64,000 bases of DNA, from positions 22,850 to 86,849 of the forward strand of contig CAYSTJ010000015.1 of the NCBI GenBank assembly GCA_964434105.1, given 5' to 3'. A program made the translations under genes and the position numbers. The notes under the pieces were generated by a model, which worked only from the letters and a program-made list of their open reading frames with translations, made no database searches and was not told the DNA's origin. Shown here in pieces: positions 1 to 9,234 of the stretch. Numbering within the stretch: position 1 is the first letter of the stretch; every line of letters begins with the position of its first letter. Source of the stretch: CAYNST01 sp964434105. Lineage in GTDB: Bacteria > Pseudomonadota > Gammaproteobacteria > Pseudomonadales > Cellvibrionaceae.

Positions 1-1
1 G

Positions 2-925
2 CAGGGCGAAGCGGTAAATGCCGTCGCGAATGCGGTACGACGCTCCCGTGCGGGGCTGTCTGATCCGCACCGCCCCAATGGGTCCTTCCTGTTCCTGGGG
101 CCGACGGGCGTGGGCAAGACCGAGCTATGCAAATCACTGGCGGAGTTTCTGTTCGACAGTCAGGACGCGATGGTGCGCATTGATATGTCCGAGTTTATGG
201 AGAAGCACTCCGTCGCCCGTATGATTGGCGCGCCGCCCGGATATGTCGGCTACGAGGAGGGCGGCTATCTGACCGAAGCGGTGCGGCGCAAACCCTATTC
301 GGTGCTTTTGCTGGATGAAATAGAAAAGGCACACCCGGATGTCTTCAATATCCTGTTACAGGTTCTTGAGGATGGCAGACTGACTGATGGTCAGGGCCGG
401 ACGGTGGACTTTCGCAATACCGTGGTGGTCATGACATCCAACCTCGGCTCCGACCGTATTCAGGAAATCGCCAACAGCAAGACGCTGGAGTCGATCAACG
501 AAGACGGCACACTTGATCAGCAGGCGCAGAATGAATACCGCTACCGCGCCATGAAGAACGCCGTGATGGACGTGGTAACCGGGCACTTCCGGCCGGAGTT
601 TATTAACCGGATAGACGAAGTGGTGGTGTTTCATCCGCTGGCGCGGGCACAGATTCGCGGGATTGCCGATATTCAGTTGGGACTGTTACGCAATCGGCTG
701 GCGGATATGGATCTGCGACTGGACATTGACGAGGCTGTGTTGGAGCGACTGGCCAGCGCGGGCTTTGATCCGGTTTACGGGGCAAGGCCATTAAAGCGGG
801 CAATTACCCAGTTGATCGAAAACCCGCTCGCGCAGGCTGTACTGGAAAACCGTTTCGCCCCGGGCGACATGATCGTGGCCAGACTACAGCAGGACAGCGT
901 GGTATTTACCCGGGCCCAGGGTTAG
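2..925 (+). CDS. clpB: ClpB disaggregase, C-terminal part (5' end outside window)
   Basis: This is the second AAA+ module of the Hsp100 disaggregase ClpB, which works with DnaK to pull apart aggregated protein in the cytosol. The frame is open from base 2, so the gene starts upstream of the window. Visible in order: Walker A GPTGVGKTEL, pore-loop region GYVGYEEGG, Walker B LLLDEIEKAH, sensor 1 MTSNLGS, arginine-finger segment FRPEFINRIDE and sensor 2 GARPLKRAI. The GTG at 110 inside Walker A is not a start. ClpA is less likely because the linker after sensor 1 and the short C-terminal tail look like ClpB. Confidence 0.95.
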   Translation, partial: QGEAVNAVANAVRRSRAGLSDPHRPNGSFLFLGPTGVGKTELCKSLAEFLFDSQDAMVRIDMSEFMEKHSVARMIGAPPGYVGYEEGGYLTEAVRRKPYSVLLLDEIEKAHPDVFNILLQVLEDGRLTDGQGRTVDFRNTVVVMTSNLGSDRIQEIANSKTLESINEDGTLDQQAQNEYRYRAMKNAVMDVVTGHFRPEFINRIDEVVVFHPLARAQIRGIADIQLGLLRNRLADMDLRLDIDEAVLERLASAGFDPVYGARPLKRAITQLIENPLAQAVLENRFAPGDMIVARLQQDSVVFTRAQG

Positions 926-941
926 TCGCCGCAAGGGCGAA

Positions 942-1334
942 TTAATCCTGGCAATATAGCGTGACAGCCTTCTCCGTGAAGGCGATTTCCTCGTTGACCT
1001 CTTCGGCCGAGAGGGTGCGGGCGTTGCCTTCGGCATCCTTCATCTGGATCAGCCGATTGCTTTTCAGTACGGATAGACGTTCACGCTCCATCCGGCATCG
1101 CTCTTCACTGGGTGAAGTTTTGGGGGCGGTTTCCGCGGGTTCTGGATCGTCCGCGGTCGCTGTGCGATTGCTGCCGGTGCGAACTTTTTCCGCCTTGATG
1201 CCCTGTGGCGGCTTGTCAGAGAAGTGGGTCATACCCTTACTGTCAGTCCAGCGATAATAATCGGCGGCGTAACTGTTGCAGCACACCGCCAGCACGACTG
1301 CGCTCAGGGTCAGTTGGAGGTAACGCATAGGCAA
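942..1334 (-). CDS. DUF4124 domain-containing exported protein
   Basis: A 130-residue protein with an N-terminal signal peptide (hydrophobic stretch ending near AVCCNSYAA) and the DUF4124 core YYRWTDSKGMTHFSDKPP. This is a small periplasmic module common in gammaproteobacteria and of unknown function. The C-terminal half is charged and probably helical. It converges on clpB with a 16-nt gap. The start could be either of two Met codons two residues apart (MPM), which does not change the signal peptide. No function can be assigned beyond the family. Confidence 0.8.
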   Translation of the reverse strand: MPMRYLQLTLSAVVLAVCCNSYAADYYRWTDSKGMTHFSDKPPQGIKAEKVRTGSNRTATADDPEPAETAPKTSPSEERCRMERERLSVLKSNRLIQMKDAEGNARTLSAEEVNEEIAFTEKAVTLYCQD

Positions 1335-1393
1335 GGTCCATCCAGATCAAGGCAACGAAAGTCTGATCTCCCAAGTATAAACCAGATTCCGGG

Positions 1394-1809
1394 TTACGCT
1401 GCGGGGCAAATCGCATCGATTTGCCGCATCAGCTCGGGCGTGAGCAGTTGACCGCGGCCAGCGCCTTGATATTGGACTCCAGTTGTTCCTGTCGGGAGCA
1501 TCCGATCAGCGCACAATTTACCCGTGGGTTAGCGATAACCCAGGCCAGTGCCAGCTGGGCGGTGGAGAGATTCAGCGATTCGGCTACCTCTGTCAATTGC
1601 CCGACCCGTTCCAGCCTGCTTGAGGGCCTCACCCACTAGCCGCTCACTTCCGCCCGCCTCATAGGCTTCCGCGTTATCGAAAAAGTTCACGCCGCTGACA
1701 TAGGCGCGCGCAATCAGGTCCCGGGCCAGGCGTTGATCCACCTGTTTGCCGAAAGTAACCCCAGCACGCTGATTTTAAGGCCGCTTCGGCCCAGTCTGCG
1801 GTATTCCAT
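1394..1809 (-). pseudogene. Decayed aldo/keto reductase
   Basis: Pieces of one aldo/keto reductase lie in different frames. The N-terminus MEYRRLGRSGLKISVL begins at 1809. A frameshift near 1760 leads to GVTFGKQVDQRLARDLIAR and FFDNAEAYEAGGSERLVG (the Asp and Tyr of the active site). The middle of the barrel is missing, and the C-terminal part STAQLALAWVIANPRV follows in another frame. A further shift near 1430 leads to LTPELMRQIDAICPAA and a stop at 1394. Intact family members are about 320 residues and the remnant encodes under 140. The missing middle makes sequencing error an unlikely explanation. Confidence 0.85.
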
Positions 1810-2016
1810 AACATGTCTGCCGTTTATAGTGGATATCAGGAATCGGTTTTATGAAGAAATAACGATTATCGAAAATTGGATATTTTGTAATTTGAACTAC
1901 ACTTCTGACATATACGCACCGCAGTTGGGGCCGCAGTGAGCATTCGCTGCATTTTTTCGCGGCGTCGTCCTGCCAGTTTCGCTGTACGCGGAAACAGTAA
2001 TTACATTAAAAAATGA

Positions 2017-2152
2017 GTAACTATTCAGCTCGTGTCGTAACTGTTCAGATTGCGATCAGATTTGTTCAGAGCAAGGCGAAAAATGTGAGTTTACTCGTGA
2101 CCATTTTTTTAACGCAGCTATGCGCAAATCGGAGCGTGAGTTGAATAGTTAC
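2017..2152 (+). repeat. Palindromic intergenic element, copy 1 (short form)
   Basis: 136 bp bounded by GTAACTATTCAGCTC (2017-2031) and its near-complement GAGTTGAATAGTTAC (2138-2152). A subterminal direct repeat GTAACTGTTCAG follows the left end, and an AAAAATG/CATTTTT inner arm pair is present. The right end is 96 nt upstream of the GH10 xylanase start at 2249 and in the same orientation. The rest of 1810-2248 is AT-rich with no gene that I can support. Confidence 0.9.
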
Positions 2153-2248
2153 AACAATGAAGCAGAAATCCGGTCTGGTGCGTACCGTTTTATGCGATTG
2201 CACCGCCCAACAAATCAGACACCAGAGACAGCCCGTTTGGAGAAATCA

Positions 2249-4264
2249 ATGAAAGTTGAAGCGATTGTACGTAACTGCGTGCGGTTTAGTAAGTCCCTGC
2301 TATTGGGCGGGCTGATCCTGTCTGCGGTCGCCTGCTCCAGTGACCATCAGACATTGCTGCATTACAATGCCGACTCGACAGTCAACCCGATGGGTCCGGT
2401 GGATCCGTCCACATCAAGTTCCAGCTCCAGCTCCGGCGGCAGTATCCCGCTGGATCCGTCCAATCTGATTGTCAATGGTGATCTGGAAAACGGCACCGAA
2501 CCCTGGAGTTACCAGGGGGCGGCCACGGCTATTGCCTTGAGTACCGACGAAGCCCATGGCGGCAGTAACAGCCTGTTTGTGACCGGCCGTGGAGAAAACT
2601 GGAACGGGCCGGTGATGAATCTGCCGGAACTGACCGTCGGCGTGCGGTATGACCTGTCGGTTTGGGTGAAGCTGGCCGAGGGTTCCGATCCGACCAATTT
2701 GAAGCTGACGGTCAAGCGGGCCGATGACGATCCGGAGGATTCCTATTTTAATCTGGCAATGGTTGAAGCCACGAGTACTGAATGGCGCCAGCTCAAGGGC
2801 GACTATATTCACGCGGTGAACGGTACACTGGGTGAATTTACCGTATTCATAGAATCCGATGAATCTGAAGCGCCCTATGTGGATTTTTACGTTGATGATC
2901 TGGAAGTGCGGATGAACACGTCTCTGGTCGTCAATGGTGGTGTGGAAGATGGCGTGGAGCCCTGGCGCTATCAGGGCGACGGTGTTTCGGTGACACAATC
3001 GACCGCTCAGGCGCATTCCGGTGATTACAGTCTCCTTGTTACAGGCCGTTCAGCGGGATGGCATGCGGCGGTGATGGGCCTGCCCCTGGACCTGACCGCC
3101 GGTATGACCTACAGTGCCTCGGTATGGGTGCGACTCGCAGAAGGTGAGGCCGACACGACGGTCACCATGACGTTGAACCGTAAGGATGATACAGAAGGGC
3201 AAAGCTCAAACGGGGAGTTCACGCAGGTCGCAACCGGCACGGCCACTGACGATGGCTGGATTGAGTTAAGTGGCACGTTTGTGCATAGCGCAGTCGGACA
3301 GGTTAGAGAGCTTTATCTTTATATCGAAGCCGAAGACGAAAACGCCAGCTACTACGTCGACGACCTGGAGGCCAACCCGGTAGGTGCGTTTGGTCTGGCG
3401 TCCGGACTGGACAAATTCCTCGGTAATGTAATCGGCAGTTCGATTCCGGCCAGCTACCGCCTCTACTGGAATCAGGTCACCGTGGAAAACGGTGGCAAAT
3501 GGGGCGTCGTGGAAGGCACCCGTAACGTCATGAATTGGGAAACGCTGGATTTGGCCTACGATTTCGCCAAAACCAACAATATGCCGTTCAAGCTGCATAC
3601 CCTGGTCTGGGAAAATCAGTCTCCGGGGTGGATTGGCGATCTTCCGCGCGAGGAACAGCGGGAAGAGGTCGAAGAGTGGATCAGTCTGCTGGCTGATCGT
3701 TATCCCGATGTGGCCATAATCGACGTGGTTAACGAGCCAGTCAGCGCGCCAGCGGGCTATCGCGACGCGCTGGGTGGCGATGGCGAGACCGGTTGGGATT
3801 GGGTAATCACGAGCTTCGAAATGGCGCGGGAGTATTTTCCCAACGCAGAATTGCATCTGAATGACTTTGGCATTATCGCCAGTTCGGAAAACAAGATCAT
3901 ACCCTATATGGAGATTATCGATTTGTTGAAGGAAAGGGACCTGATCGACGGTATCGGGGTGCAGGCCCACTATTTCACGGTGGATGACATACCGGCTGCA
4001 ACCATAAAAGAAAGTCTGGATCAACTCGCCACATTGGGTTTGCCAATCTATATCTCCGAGCTGGATTTCTCGGGCGACGACCAGCAGCAGCTTGAGCGCT
4101 TTGAAGCCAAATTTCCGGTGATCTGGGAGCACTCGGCGGTGGCCGGCGTGACCCTCTGGGGGTATATCGAAGGTCAGGTATGGCGGGATTTACCCGGTCT
4201 GGTGCGGGCCGACGGGACCGAGCGACCGGCCATGGAATGGTTGCGCAACTATTTTCGTAACTGA
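2249..4264 (+). CDS. GH10 endo-1,4-beta-xylanase lipoprotein with two CBM4_9/CBM22-type modules
   Basis: Hydrolyses internal beta-1,4 bonds of xylan, probably while anchored to the outer membrane. The 671-residue protein has a lipoprotein signal (hydrophobic stretch, then AVAC), a short Ser-rich linker (about residues 54-66), two beta-sandwich binding modules each opening with N-(L/S)-(I/V)-V-N-G, and a GH10 barrel from about residue 385. GH10 hallmarks are WNQVTVENGGKW, HTLVWENQSPGW, the acid/base Glu in VVNEP (about residue 496) and the nucleophile Glu in ISELDF (about 604). The start at 2249 is chosen because GGAG lies 6-7 nt upstream and a lipoprotein signal follows. An in-frame upstream extension runs through the palindromic element and is not credible. 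It precedes the TonB receptor, which fits uptake of xylo-oligosaccharides. Confidence 0.92.
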   Translation: MKVEAIVRNCVRFSKSLLLGGLILSAVACSSDHQTLLHYNADSTVNPMGPVDPSTSSSSSSSGGSIPLDPSNLIVNGDLENGTEPWSYQGAATAIALSTDEAHGGSNSLFVTGRGENWNGPVMNLPELTVGVRYDLSVWVKLAEGSDPTNLKLTVKRADDDPEDSYFNLAMVEATSTEWRQLKGDYIHAVNGTLGEFTVFIESDESEAPYVDFYVDDLEVRMNTSLVVNGGVEDGVEPWRYQGDGVSVTQSTAQAHSGDYSLLVTGRSAGWHAAVMGLPLDLTAGMTYSASVWVRLAEGEADTTVTMTLNRKDDTEGQSSNGEFTQVATGTATDDGWIELSGTFVHSAVGQVRELYLYIEAEDENASYYVDDLEANPVGAFGLASGLDKFLGNVIGSSIPASYRLYWNQVTVENGGKWGVVEGTRNVMNWETLDLAYDFAKTNNMPFKLHTLVWENQSPGWIGDLPREEQREEVEEWISLLADRYPDVAIIDVVNEPVSAPAGYRDALGGDGETGWDWVITSFEMAREYFPNAELHLNDFGIIASSENKIIPYMEIIDLLKERDLIDGIGVQAHYFTVDDIPAATIKESLDQLATLGLPIYISELDFSGDDQQQLERFEAKFPVIWEHSAVAGVTLWGYIEGQVWRDLPGLVRADGTERPAMEWLRNYFRN

Positions 4265-4444
4265 CCGATGCGTAATCGCCGGATGTCTGGAGAGCAAATT
4301 CCGCAATCGACCGCGGTACCGGGCAGTTTGGCAGAATCTCTGACGAATACGGCCGCTGCTCCATCCGGAGCACGGCCATCGGTTGAGCCGGTCGACCAGA
4401 ACAAATACTGGCACAGCTGATACCCGCTCAATGCAACATAATTT

Positions 4445-4656
4445 GCAACTATTCAGCTCATGTCGTAACTGTTCAGATTGCGTCCAGATTTGTTCAGAGC
4501 AAGGCGAAAAATGTGAGTTTACTTGTGTAAATACGCCTCGCATCCTGCGCGTCGCCCTCCGGGCCGCCTGTGCAGGCGTTCAAACCTGTTCCCGACAGGT
4601 TTGTGAACATTTTTTAACGCAGCTATGGGCAAATCGGGGCGTGAGCTGAATAGTTT
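4445..4656 (+). repeat. Palindromic intergenic element, copy 2 (long form)
   Basis: 212 bp. The left end GCAACTATTCAGCTC (4445-4459) and right end GAGCTGAATAGTTT (4643-4656) match the family, with one or two end mismatches. Compared with the short form it carries about 75 extra bases near the centre (about 4530-4607), including a GACAGGTTTG-type segment and a GC-rich stretch. The right end is 28 nt from the TonB receptor start, in the same orientation. The 180 bases between the GH10 stop and this element hold nothing I recognise. Confidence 0.9.
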
Positions 4657-4684
4657 CCATAATTTATTGGTGGAGGACTCAAGA

Positions 4685-7654
4685 ATGAGCCATAACACAG
4701 GTACTACGATTGGACGTAAGCGGTTACTTGCAGTGGGCATACAGTCACTGCTGGGCTTAACCCTGGTGTCCGGCGCTGGTCAGCTGCATGCCCAGAGTCT
4801 GGAAGAGTTGATGGAAGGTGAAGGGGTTATGCTCGAGGAGATCGTTGTTACCGGTTTCCGCAATGCCCTGCGTAACGCTTCTGCCGCCAAGCGCGATACG
4901 GTGTATGTATCCGATTCCGTTTTTTCGGAAGACGTCGGTAAATTTCCCGATCTGAATATCGCGGAGGCAATTAACCGGGTGCCAGGTATTCAGCTTAACC
5001 GCGAAATCGATGGCTCGGGTCTGAATATTGCCATCCGCGGGCTGAACACAAACTTTACCAAGGTGACTTTGAACGGTTCGCAAATTGCCGTTGCGTCCAG
5101 TGGTCGTACGGATACGGCGAGCGTTAACCGGGAGCTGGATCTGGATGTGTTTCCGACGGAGTTTTTCAGTCGGCTGGATGTCAACAAATCCCCCGTGGCC
5201 AGTATGCTGGAAGGCGGGTTGGCGGGTACGGTCAATATGCGCAGCGCCCGGCCATTTGATACCACGACCAATCATATCAGTTATCAGGCGCAGCTCGGCT
5301 ACGGCGAGCTGTCGGAAAAATACAGCCCCAGAGGTTCTGTGCTGGGCTCCTGGAAAAATGAAAACAGTTCGTTCGGTGTGGTGGCCGGGCTGGCGGGCGT
5401 CAGCAACAAGGTCGTCACCCAGGGGTATGAAACCATTGGTTGGACCAATGCCAATCTGACCTACGATCAGTGTGGTGTCAACGCGCCGGGCGGCAGTTTT
5501 GGCGGCTCACCGGCAGGGCCGAACTGCAACCCGACGGGCGGCGACGGCTTTATTATCGGCAATCCGGTAAACCGCACCCGGGCGGGTGCGCCCATCGGCT
5601 CCCCGGGTTACCATGTGACGCCCAATAATTCCCTTATAGTAGGGAGTTCCGGTACGGAATACGGGCCTGGCAGCATCATAGACAACGCGTTTCTATTGGA
5701 CGTCAACCCCAATCTGACCACCGATCAAATCAGCAATGCCCTGATTCCCCGGCTTGGCCGTCCGCACTACAGTGAAGGCGACCGGGATCGGGTTGCGGGT
5801 TTGCTGTCGTTCGAATGGATACCGACCGATTTCACCACGTTTTTTCTGGATGTGCTTTATGCCGAAGCGGACCGGGAGTTTAACCGGCTGGATATGATGA
5901 TGGTGGGACGCAACTCGCAGCTGGTGCCGACCAACCTGGAGGTGGACGCCAATAATGTGGTGACATACGGCGAGTTCCACAACGCGCAGTTTTTTCTGGA
6001 AGCACGCCCGTACAAAGAAACGCTGGATTTCTACAGCATCAACCCCGGTATGACATTCCTGTTTGGCGATGATATGTCCCTGGACCTGCAAATGAATACC
6101 TCCAGGAGCGAGTGGTTTCGTGAATCACCGACGGTGGGCATTCAGTCCCGGCTGGGGGGCGGTGTGGTCGCCACCTACCGCAATCAGGGCGACGATGCAC
6201 CGGTAGTTGAGACCAATGTGGATCTGAATGATCCGAACAACGTGGTAGGCTGGAACTGGGAACGTGCCTATATCCAGAATGAGGCACGCGAAACCGAGAC
6301 GCTGGGCGGACGGTTGGATTTTACCCGGGGCGATGATTTGATCAATATCAAGGCCGGTCTGGCCTATGATGAAGTGTCGCGCATCATTGTCGCTTACGAT
6401 GCGTCCTACCGCTGGGAAAATGACGAAGTTCGGCCGACAGTCTCCAGCAATGATCTACCCCGTTATATGATGCCGGGGCCCGCAGGTTTTGCGACCGTCG
6501 ATTATGACAGTCTGTTTAACGATACCAATTATTACGCCCTGTCGGCGGACGCGCCCATTGTCGGCACGTCCAATACCAGTGCGCCGACCGGTGAGGTGGT
6601 CGAGGAGACGCTTGGCGCGTACGTCGAAGGCAATACGGTTCTGGACTTTTTCAGCCGGCCGCTGCGCCTGAATGGCGGGGTTCGCTATATCACCACAGAC
6701 CAGGAGATCAATGGTTTGCAGATCATTGGCGATGGGTATTCAGTGCAGACGGCGATCTCGGATTATAATGAGGTATTGCCCTCGTTCAACGCCGTATGGG
6801 ACTGGAATGATAACCTGCTGATACGCAGCTCGGTTGCACGTACGCTGACTCGCGCCAACCCGATAGAAATGATGCCTAACCTGACGTATACAGATCAGTC
6901 TGCCCAGTCGGCGTCGGAGGGCAACCCGGCGCTATCGCCGTATCTGGCCAATAACTTTGATATCGGTCTGGAATGGTATACCGAAGATGAAGGCTATGCG
7001 GCGATCAACTATTTCAGAAAAGATATCGAGGGATTTACCTATACCGACTCGCGATCCGTGCCGTTCAGTGCGCTCGGCATTCCGTTTAACCAGTTGAGTG
7101 GCGCCCAACAGACAGCGATCAACCAGCGTGGCGGTCCGGATGCCGCGACCGTCTGGGTTAACCAACCGCAAAATGCCGAAGGCAAGTTAAAACTGAGCGG
7201 CGTGGAATTACTCTGGGTGCAGCCGCTGAGCTTTGTCATGCAGGGCCTGGGCTACACAGTGAACTTTACGACGGTTGATCAAAAAACTTCCGGCAGTAAT
7301 ACACCGACTTTTGCTACCGGTGTATCGGAGAATATTTTCAACCTGACCGGGTATTATGAGAACGAGCGGCTGACCATGCGGTTGTCCTATTCGTGGTACG
7401 ACGAGCAGATAGGTTCGGGGCTCAATGCCGACAACGTCACCGGGGCGCAACGTTTTATTGAATCACGCGGTCAGTGGGACTTCTCCGGCAGCTATGAGTT
7501 CAGCAATTTGCCCACATCACCGAAGATTACGCTGAACCTGATCAACTTCGCTAGCGATCCGCAACGCGAGATCTTTTCCCATGGCAATGCGCCATTTACC
7601 TATTACGATCCGGGTTACACCGCGATCCTGGGGATTAGCGGAACGTTTTATTAA
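4685..7654 (+). CDS. TonB-dependent outer-membrane receptor, probably for xylan oligosaccharides
   Basis: An energised outer-membrane transporter of 989 residues. There is a signal peptide ending near LHAQS, a TonB-box-like EEIVVTG, a plug domain (RVPGIQLNREIDGSGLNIAIRGL, split here as VPGIQ...IAIRGLN), and a long beta-barrel ending in an aromatic residue (GISGTFY). The sequence style is that of the large carbohydrate-linked TonB receptors of Caulobacter, Xanthomonas and Cellvibrio. The substrate is inferred only from the GH10 gene just upstream. The start at 4685 follows GGAGG with 8-nt spacing. The longer frame from 4625 begins inside the palindromic element. A strong hairpin at 7668-7698 follows the gene. 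Confidence 0.9.
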   Translation: MSHNTGTTIGRKRLLAVGIQSLLGLTLVSGAGQLHAQSLEELMEGEGVMLEEIVVTGFRNALRNASAAKRDTVYVSDSVFSEDVGKFPDLNIAEAINRVPGIQLNREIDGSGLNIAIRGLNTNFTKVTLNGSQIAVASSGRTDTASVNRELDLDVFPTEFFSRLDVNKSPVASMLEGGLAGTVNMRSARPFDTTTNHISYQAQLGYGELSEKYSPRGSVLGSWKNENSSFGVVAGLAGVSNKVVTQGYETIGWTNANLTYDQCGVNAPGGSFGGSPAGPNCNPTGGDGFIIGNPVNRTRAGAPIGSPGYHVTPNNSLIVGSSGTEYGPGSIIDNAFLLDVNPNLTTDQISNALIPRLGRPHYSEGDRDRVAGLLSFEWIPTDFTTFFLDVLYAEADREFNRLDMMMVGRNSQLVPTNLEVDANNVVTYGEFHNAQFFLEARPYKETLDFYSINPGMTFLFGDDMSLDLQMNTSRSEWFRESPTVGIQSRLGGGVVATYRNQGDDAPVVETNVDLNDPNNVVGWNWERAYIQNEARETETLGGRLDFTRGDDLINIKAGLAYDEVSRIIVAYDASYRWENDEVRPTVSSNDLPRYMMPGPAGFATVDYDSLFNDTNYYALSADAPIVGTSNTSAPTGEVVEETLGAYVEGNTVLDFFSRPLRLNGGVRYITTDQEINGLQIIGDGYSVQTAISDYNEVLPSFNAVWDWNDNLLIRSSVARTLTRANPIEMMPNLTYTDQSAQSASEGNPALSPYLANNFDIGLEWYTEDEGYAAINYFRKDIEGFTYTDSRSVPFSALGIPFNQLSGAQQTAINQRGGPDAATVWVNQPQNAEGKLKLSGVELLWVQPLSFVMQGLGYTVNFTTVDQKTSGSNTPTFATGVSENIFNLTGYYENERLTMRLSYSWYDEQIGSGLNADNVTGAQRFIESRGQWDFSGSYEFSNLPTSPKITLNLINFASDPQREIFSHGNAPFTYYDPGYTAILGISGTFY

Positions 7655-7667
7655 ACGCGGGCCAGAC

Positions 7668-7698
7668 GCGGCACCCCGACGGCCCGTCGGGGTGCCGC
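7668..7698. terminator. Bidirectional hairpin between convergent genes
   Basis: A perfect 14-bp stem (7668-7681 pairing with 7685-7698) with a 3-nt loop lies between the TonB receptor stop and the SDR stop. There is no clear T-run on either side, so rho-independent action is likely but unproven. Confidence 0.75.
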
Positions 7699-7699
7699 G

Positions 7700-8674
7700 C
7701 TACGATGCCACCCGGGCGGTCGCCACCAGCCGGTCAATAAACGCATCGGTTGCCGGATTGACGTAACACCTGTCCGCATCCGCCTCGAACCATTGCAGGG
7801 TGGATTTTATGCCTTCGGCAAATGGAATATGGCAGCGGAACTCCGGCACAACCCGCTTGATCTTGCTGTTATCGAACAGGGCGCTCTCCGACTTGTCGCC
7901 GAGCAGGGATCCTTCATATTCCGGGTCCATCGCGCAGATCCGGTCAGAGGTGACATGAACGATATGTGCTTCGCAACCCAGCGCGGCGGCAGTCAGCTGA
8001 TAGATGCGGTTCCAGCTCAGGAACTCATCAGAGGTGATATGAAAATCGTCACCCAACGCCAGGGGGTTGCCCAATAGCCCGCAAAATCCGCAGGCAAAAT
8101 CATCCGCATGGGTGATGGTCCACAGTGACGTCCCGTCGCCATGCACAACCACCGGCTTGCCGTCCCTGATCCGCTGTACTGCGGTATATTCGTTCCAGCC
8201 GCCGATGGCCAGCGGGATAACCCGCGCATAGGTAAATGAGGGGCGAACGATGGTATAGGGCAAGTCGTACTCCGTTGCCAGCTCGCGCAGTGTGTTCTCT
8301 GCTGCGATCTTGGCGCGTGAATAGGCCCAGCGAGGATTTTCCAGCGGGGTGCGCTCTGTGATCCAGGGCGTTGGCCCCGGATTTTGATAGCAGGAGGCTG
8401 AGCTGATAAATACATACTGGGCGGTCCGGTTCCGAAATAGCCGGAGATCGCGCTTAACATCCACGGGATCGAACGCAATCCAGTTCACCACCACGTCCCA
8501 TTCCCCGTCGATGGATGAGAGCCGGTTGACGTCAGCCTGAATAAACCGGGCACCTGGCAGGTCAGTCGTCGTTCCGTTGCGGTTGAGCAGCCACAGTTCG
8601 TGGCCCGCATGCAACAGTTGCTGGCTTACCGACAGGCTGATATTGCCCGTGCCGCCAATCATCAAGATTTTCAT
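7700..8674 (-). CDS. NAD-dependent epimerase/dehydratase (extended SDR)
   Basis: A 324-residue extended short-chain dehydrogenase. The N-terminal Rossmann motif is GGTGNIS (residues about 7-13), the catalytic pair is YSRAK (Tyr-x3-Lys), and an ISSASCY strand precedes it. The cofactor is expected to be NAD(P). The substrate is not visible, but convergence on a xylan locus suggests a nucleotide-sugar or free sugar. The start at 8674 (MKILMIGGTG) fits the family. The longer frame to 8740 would put 22 residues before the Rossmann strand. The Shine-Dalgarno is weak. Confidence 0.8.
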   Translation of the reverse strand: MKILMIGGTGNISLSVSQQLLHAGHELWLLNRNGTTTDLPGARFIQADVNRLSSIDGEWDVVVNWIAFDPVDVKRDLRLFRNRTAQYVFISSASCYQNPGPTPWITERTPLENPRWAYSRAKIAAENTLRELATEYDLPYTIVRPSFTYARVIPLAIGGWNEYTAVQRIRDGKPVVVHGDGTSLWTITHADDFACGFCGLLGNPLALGDDFHITSDEFLSWNRIYQLTAAALGCEAHIVHVTSDRICAMDPEYEGSLLGDKSESALFDNSKIKRVVPEFRCHIPFAEGIKSTLQWFEADADRCYVNPATDAFIDRLVATARVAS

Positions 8675-9057
8675 GGGAATACCTGGGAACTGTTTGAAAG
8701 CATTGTAAAAGCCACAGGGAATTATTGCATCCCGGAACATTGAGTCCTTGACATTTTGCCGATATTAAAGACAATGTTACACACGCCCCGGAGTCCATGT
8801 GACTCCTGCCGACAATCTCGGTGGCGATCTATCAGCAGGTCAAACACCCTTGGCATGCACATCAAAGTTGGGCTCCTCACCCGTGATGCCCGGACCAGAG
8901 CGGACGCAATACCTTTGCCGCGCCTGCGGTGTCGTGTCTGGTCGGCGTTGTTGTCACAGGGTTCCAGAGGAGACACCCGGATTATCTGCGAACGAACGGT
9001 CCGGACTCTGGTCGTATCTCCTGCCCGGACTGTGACAACTTCAAATGAATCATTATT
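8675..9057. other. Intergenic region with long inverted repeat; possible relic of a small CxxC protein
   Basis: No intact gene is supported. A perfect 10-bp inverted repeat, GTTGTCACAG (8950-8959) and CTGTGACAAC (9030-9039), encloses AGGAGA/TCTCCT and CCAGAG/CTCTGG arm pairs that could form alternative helices. On the plus strand QYLCRACG (rubredoxin-like CxxC) and, in another frame, ISCPDCDNFK before a stop near 9048 suggest the two ends of a broken rubredoxin-like gene. This last reading is weak. Confidence 0.4.
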
Positions 9058-9200
9058 GTAACCATTCAGCTCGCGTCGTAACTGTGCAGATTGCGTCCGG
9101 ATTTGTTCAGAGCAAGGCAAAAAATGTGAATTTACTCCTGTAAATGACCATTTTTTTTAACGCAGCTATGGGCAAATCGGGGCGTGCGCTGAATAGTTAC
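9058..9200 (+). repeat. Palindromic intergenic element, copy 3 (short form)
   Basis: 143 bp. The left end is GTAACCATTCAGCTC (9058-9072) and the right end CGCTGAATAGTTAC (to 9200). The internal order is the same as in copy 1. The right end is 34 nt upstream of the ilvI GTG start, in the same orientation, so it probably lies in the ilvIH leader. Confidence 0.9.
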
Positions 9201-9234
9201 GCCATCCAGACTTTTAAACACAGAGGACAAAGCG

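Noticed and set aside
2120..2248. Upstream extension of the GH10 gene
   Set aside because: It begins inside the palindromic element. The lipoprotein signal and Shine-Dalgarno support 2249.
2414..4132. Long minus-strand open frames opposite the GH10 gene
   Set aside because: Shadows of the real coding strand with no motif.
8756..9061. Plus-strand open frames between the SDR gene and ilvI
   Set aside because: They run through inverted repeats with no start signal. Only broken CxxC pieces are recognisable.
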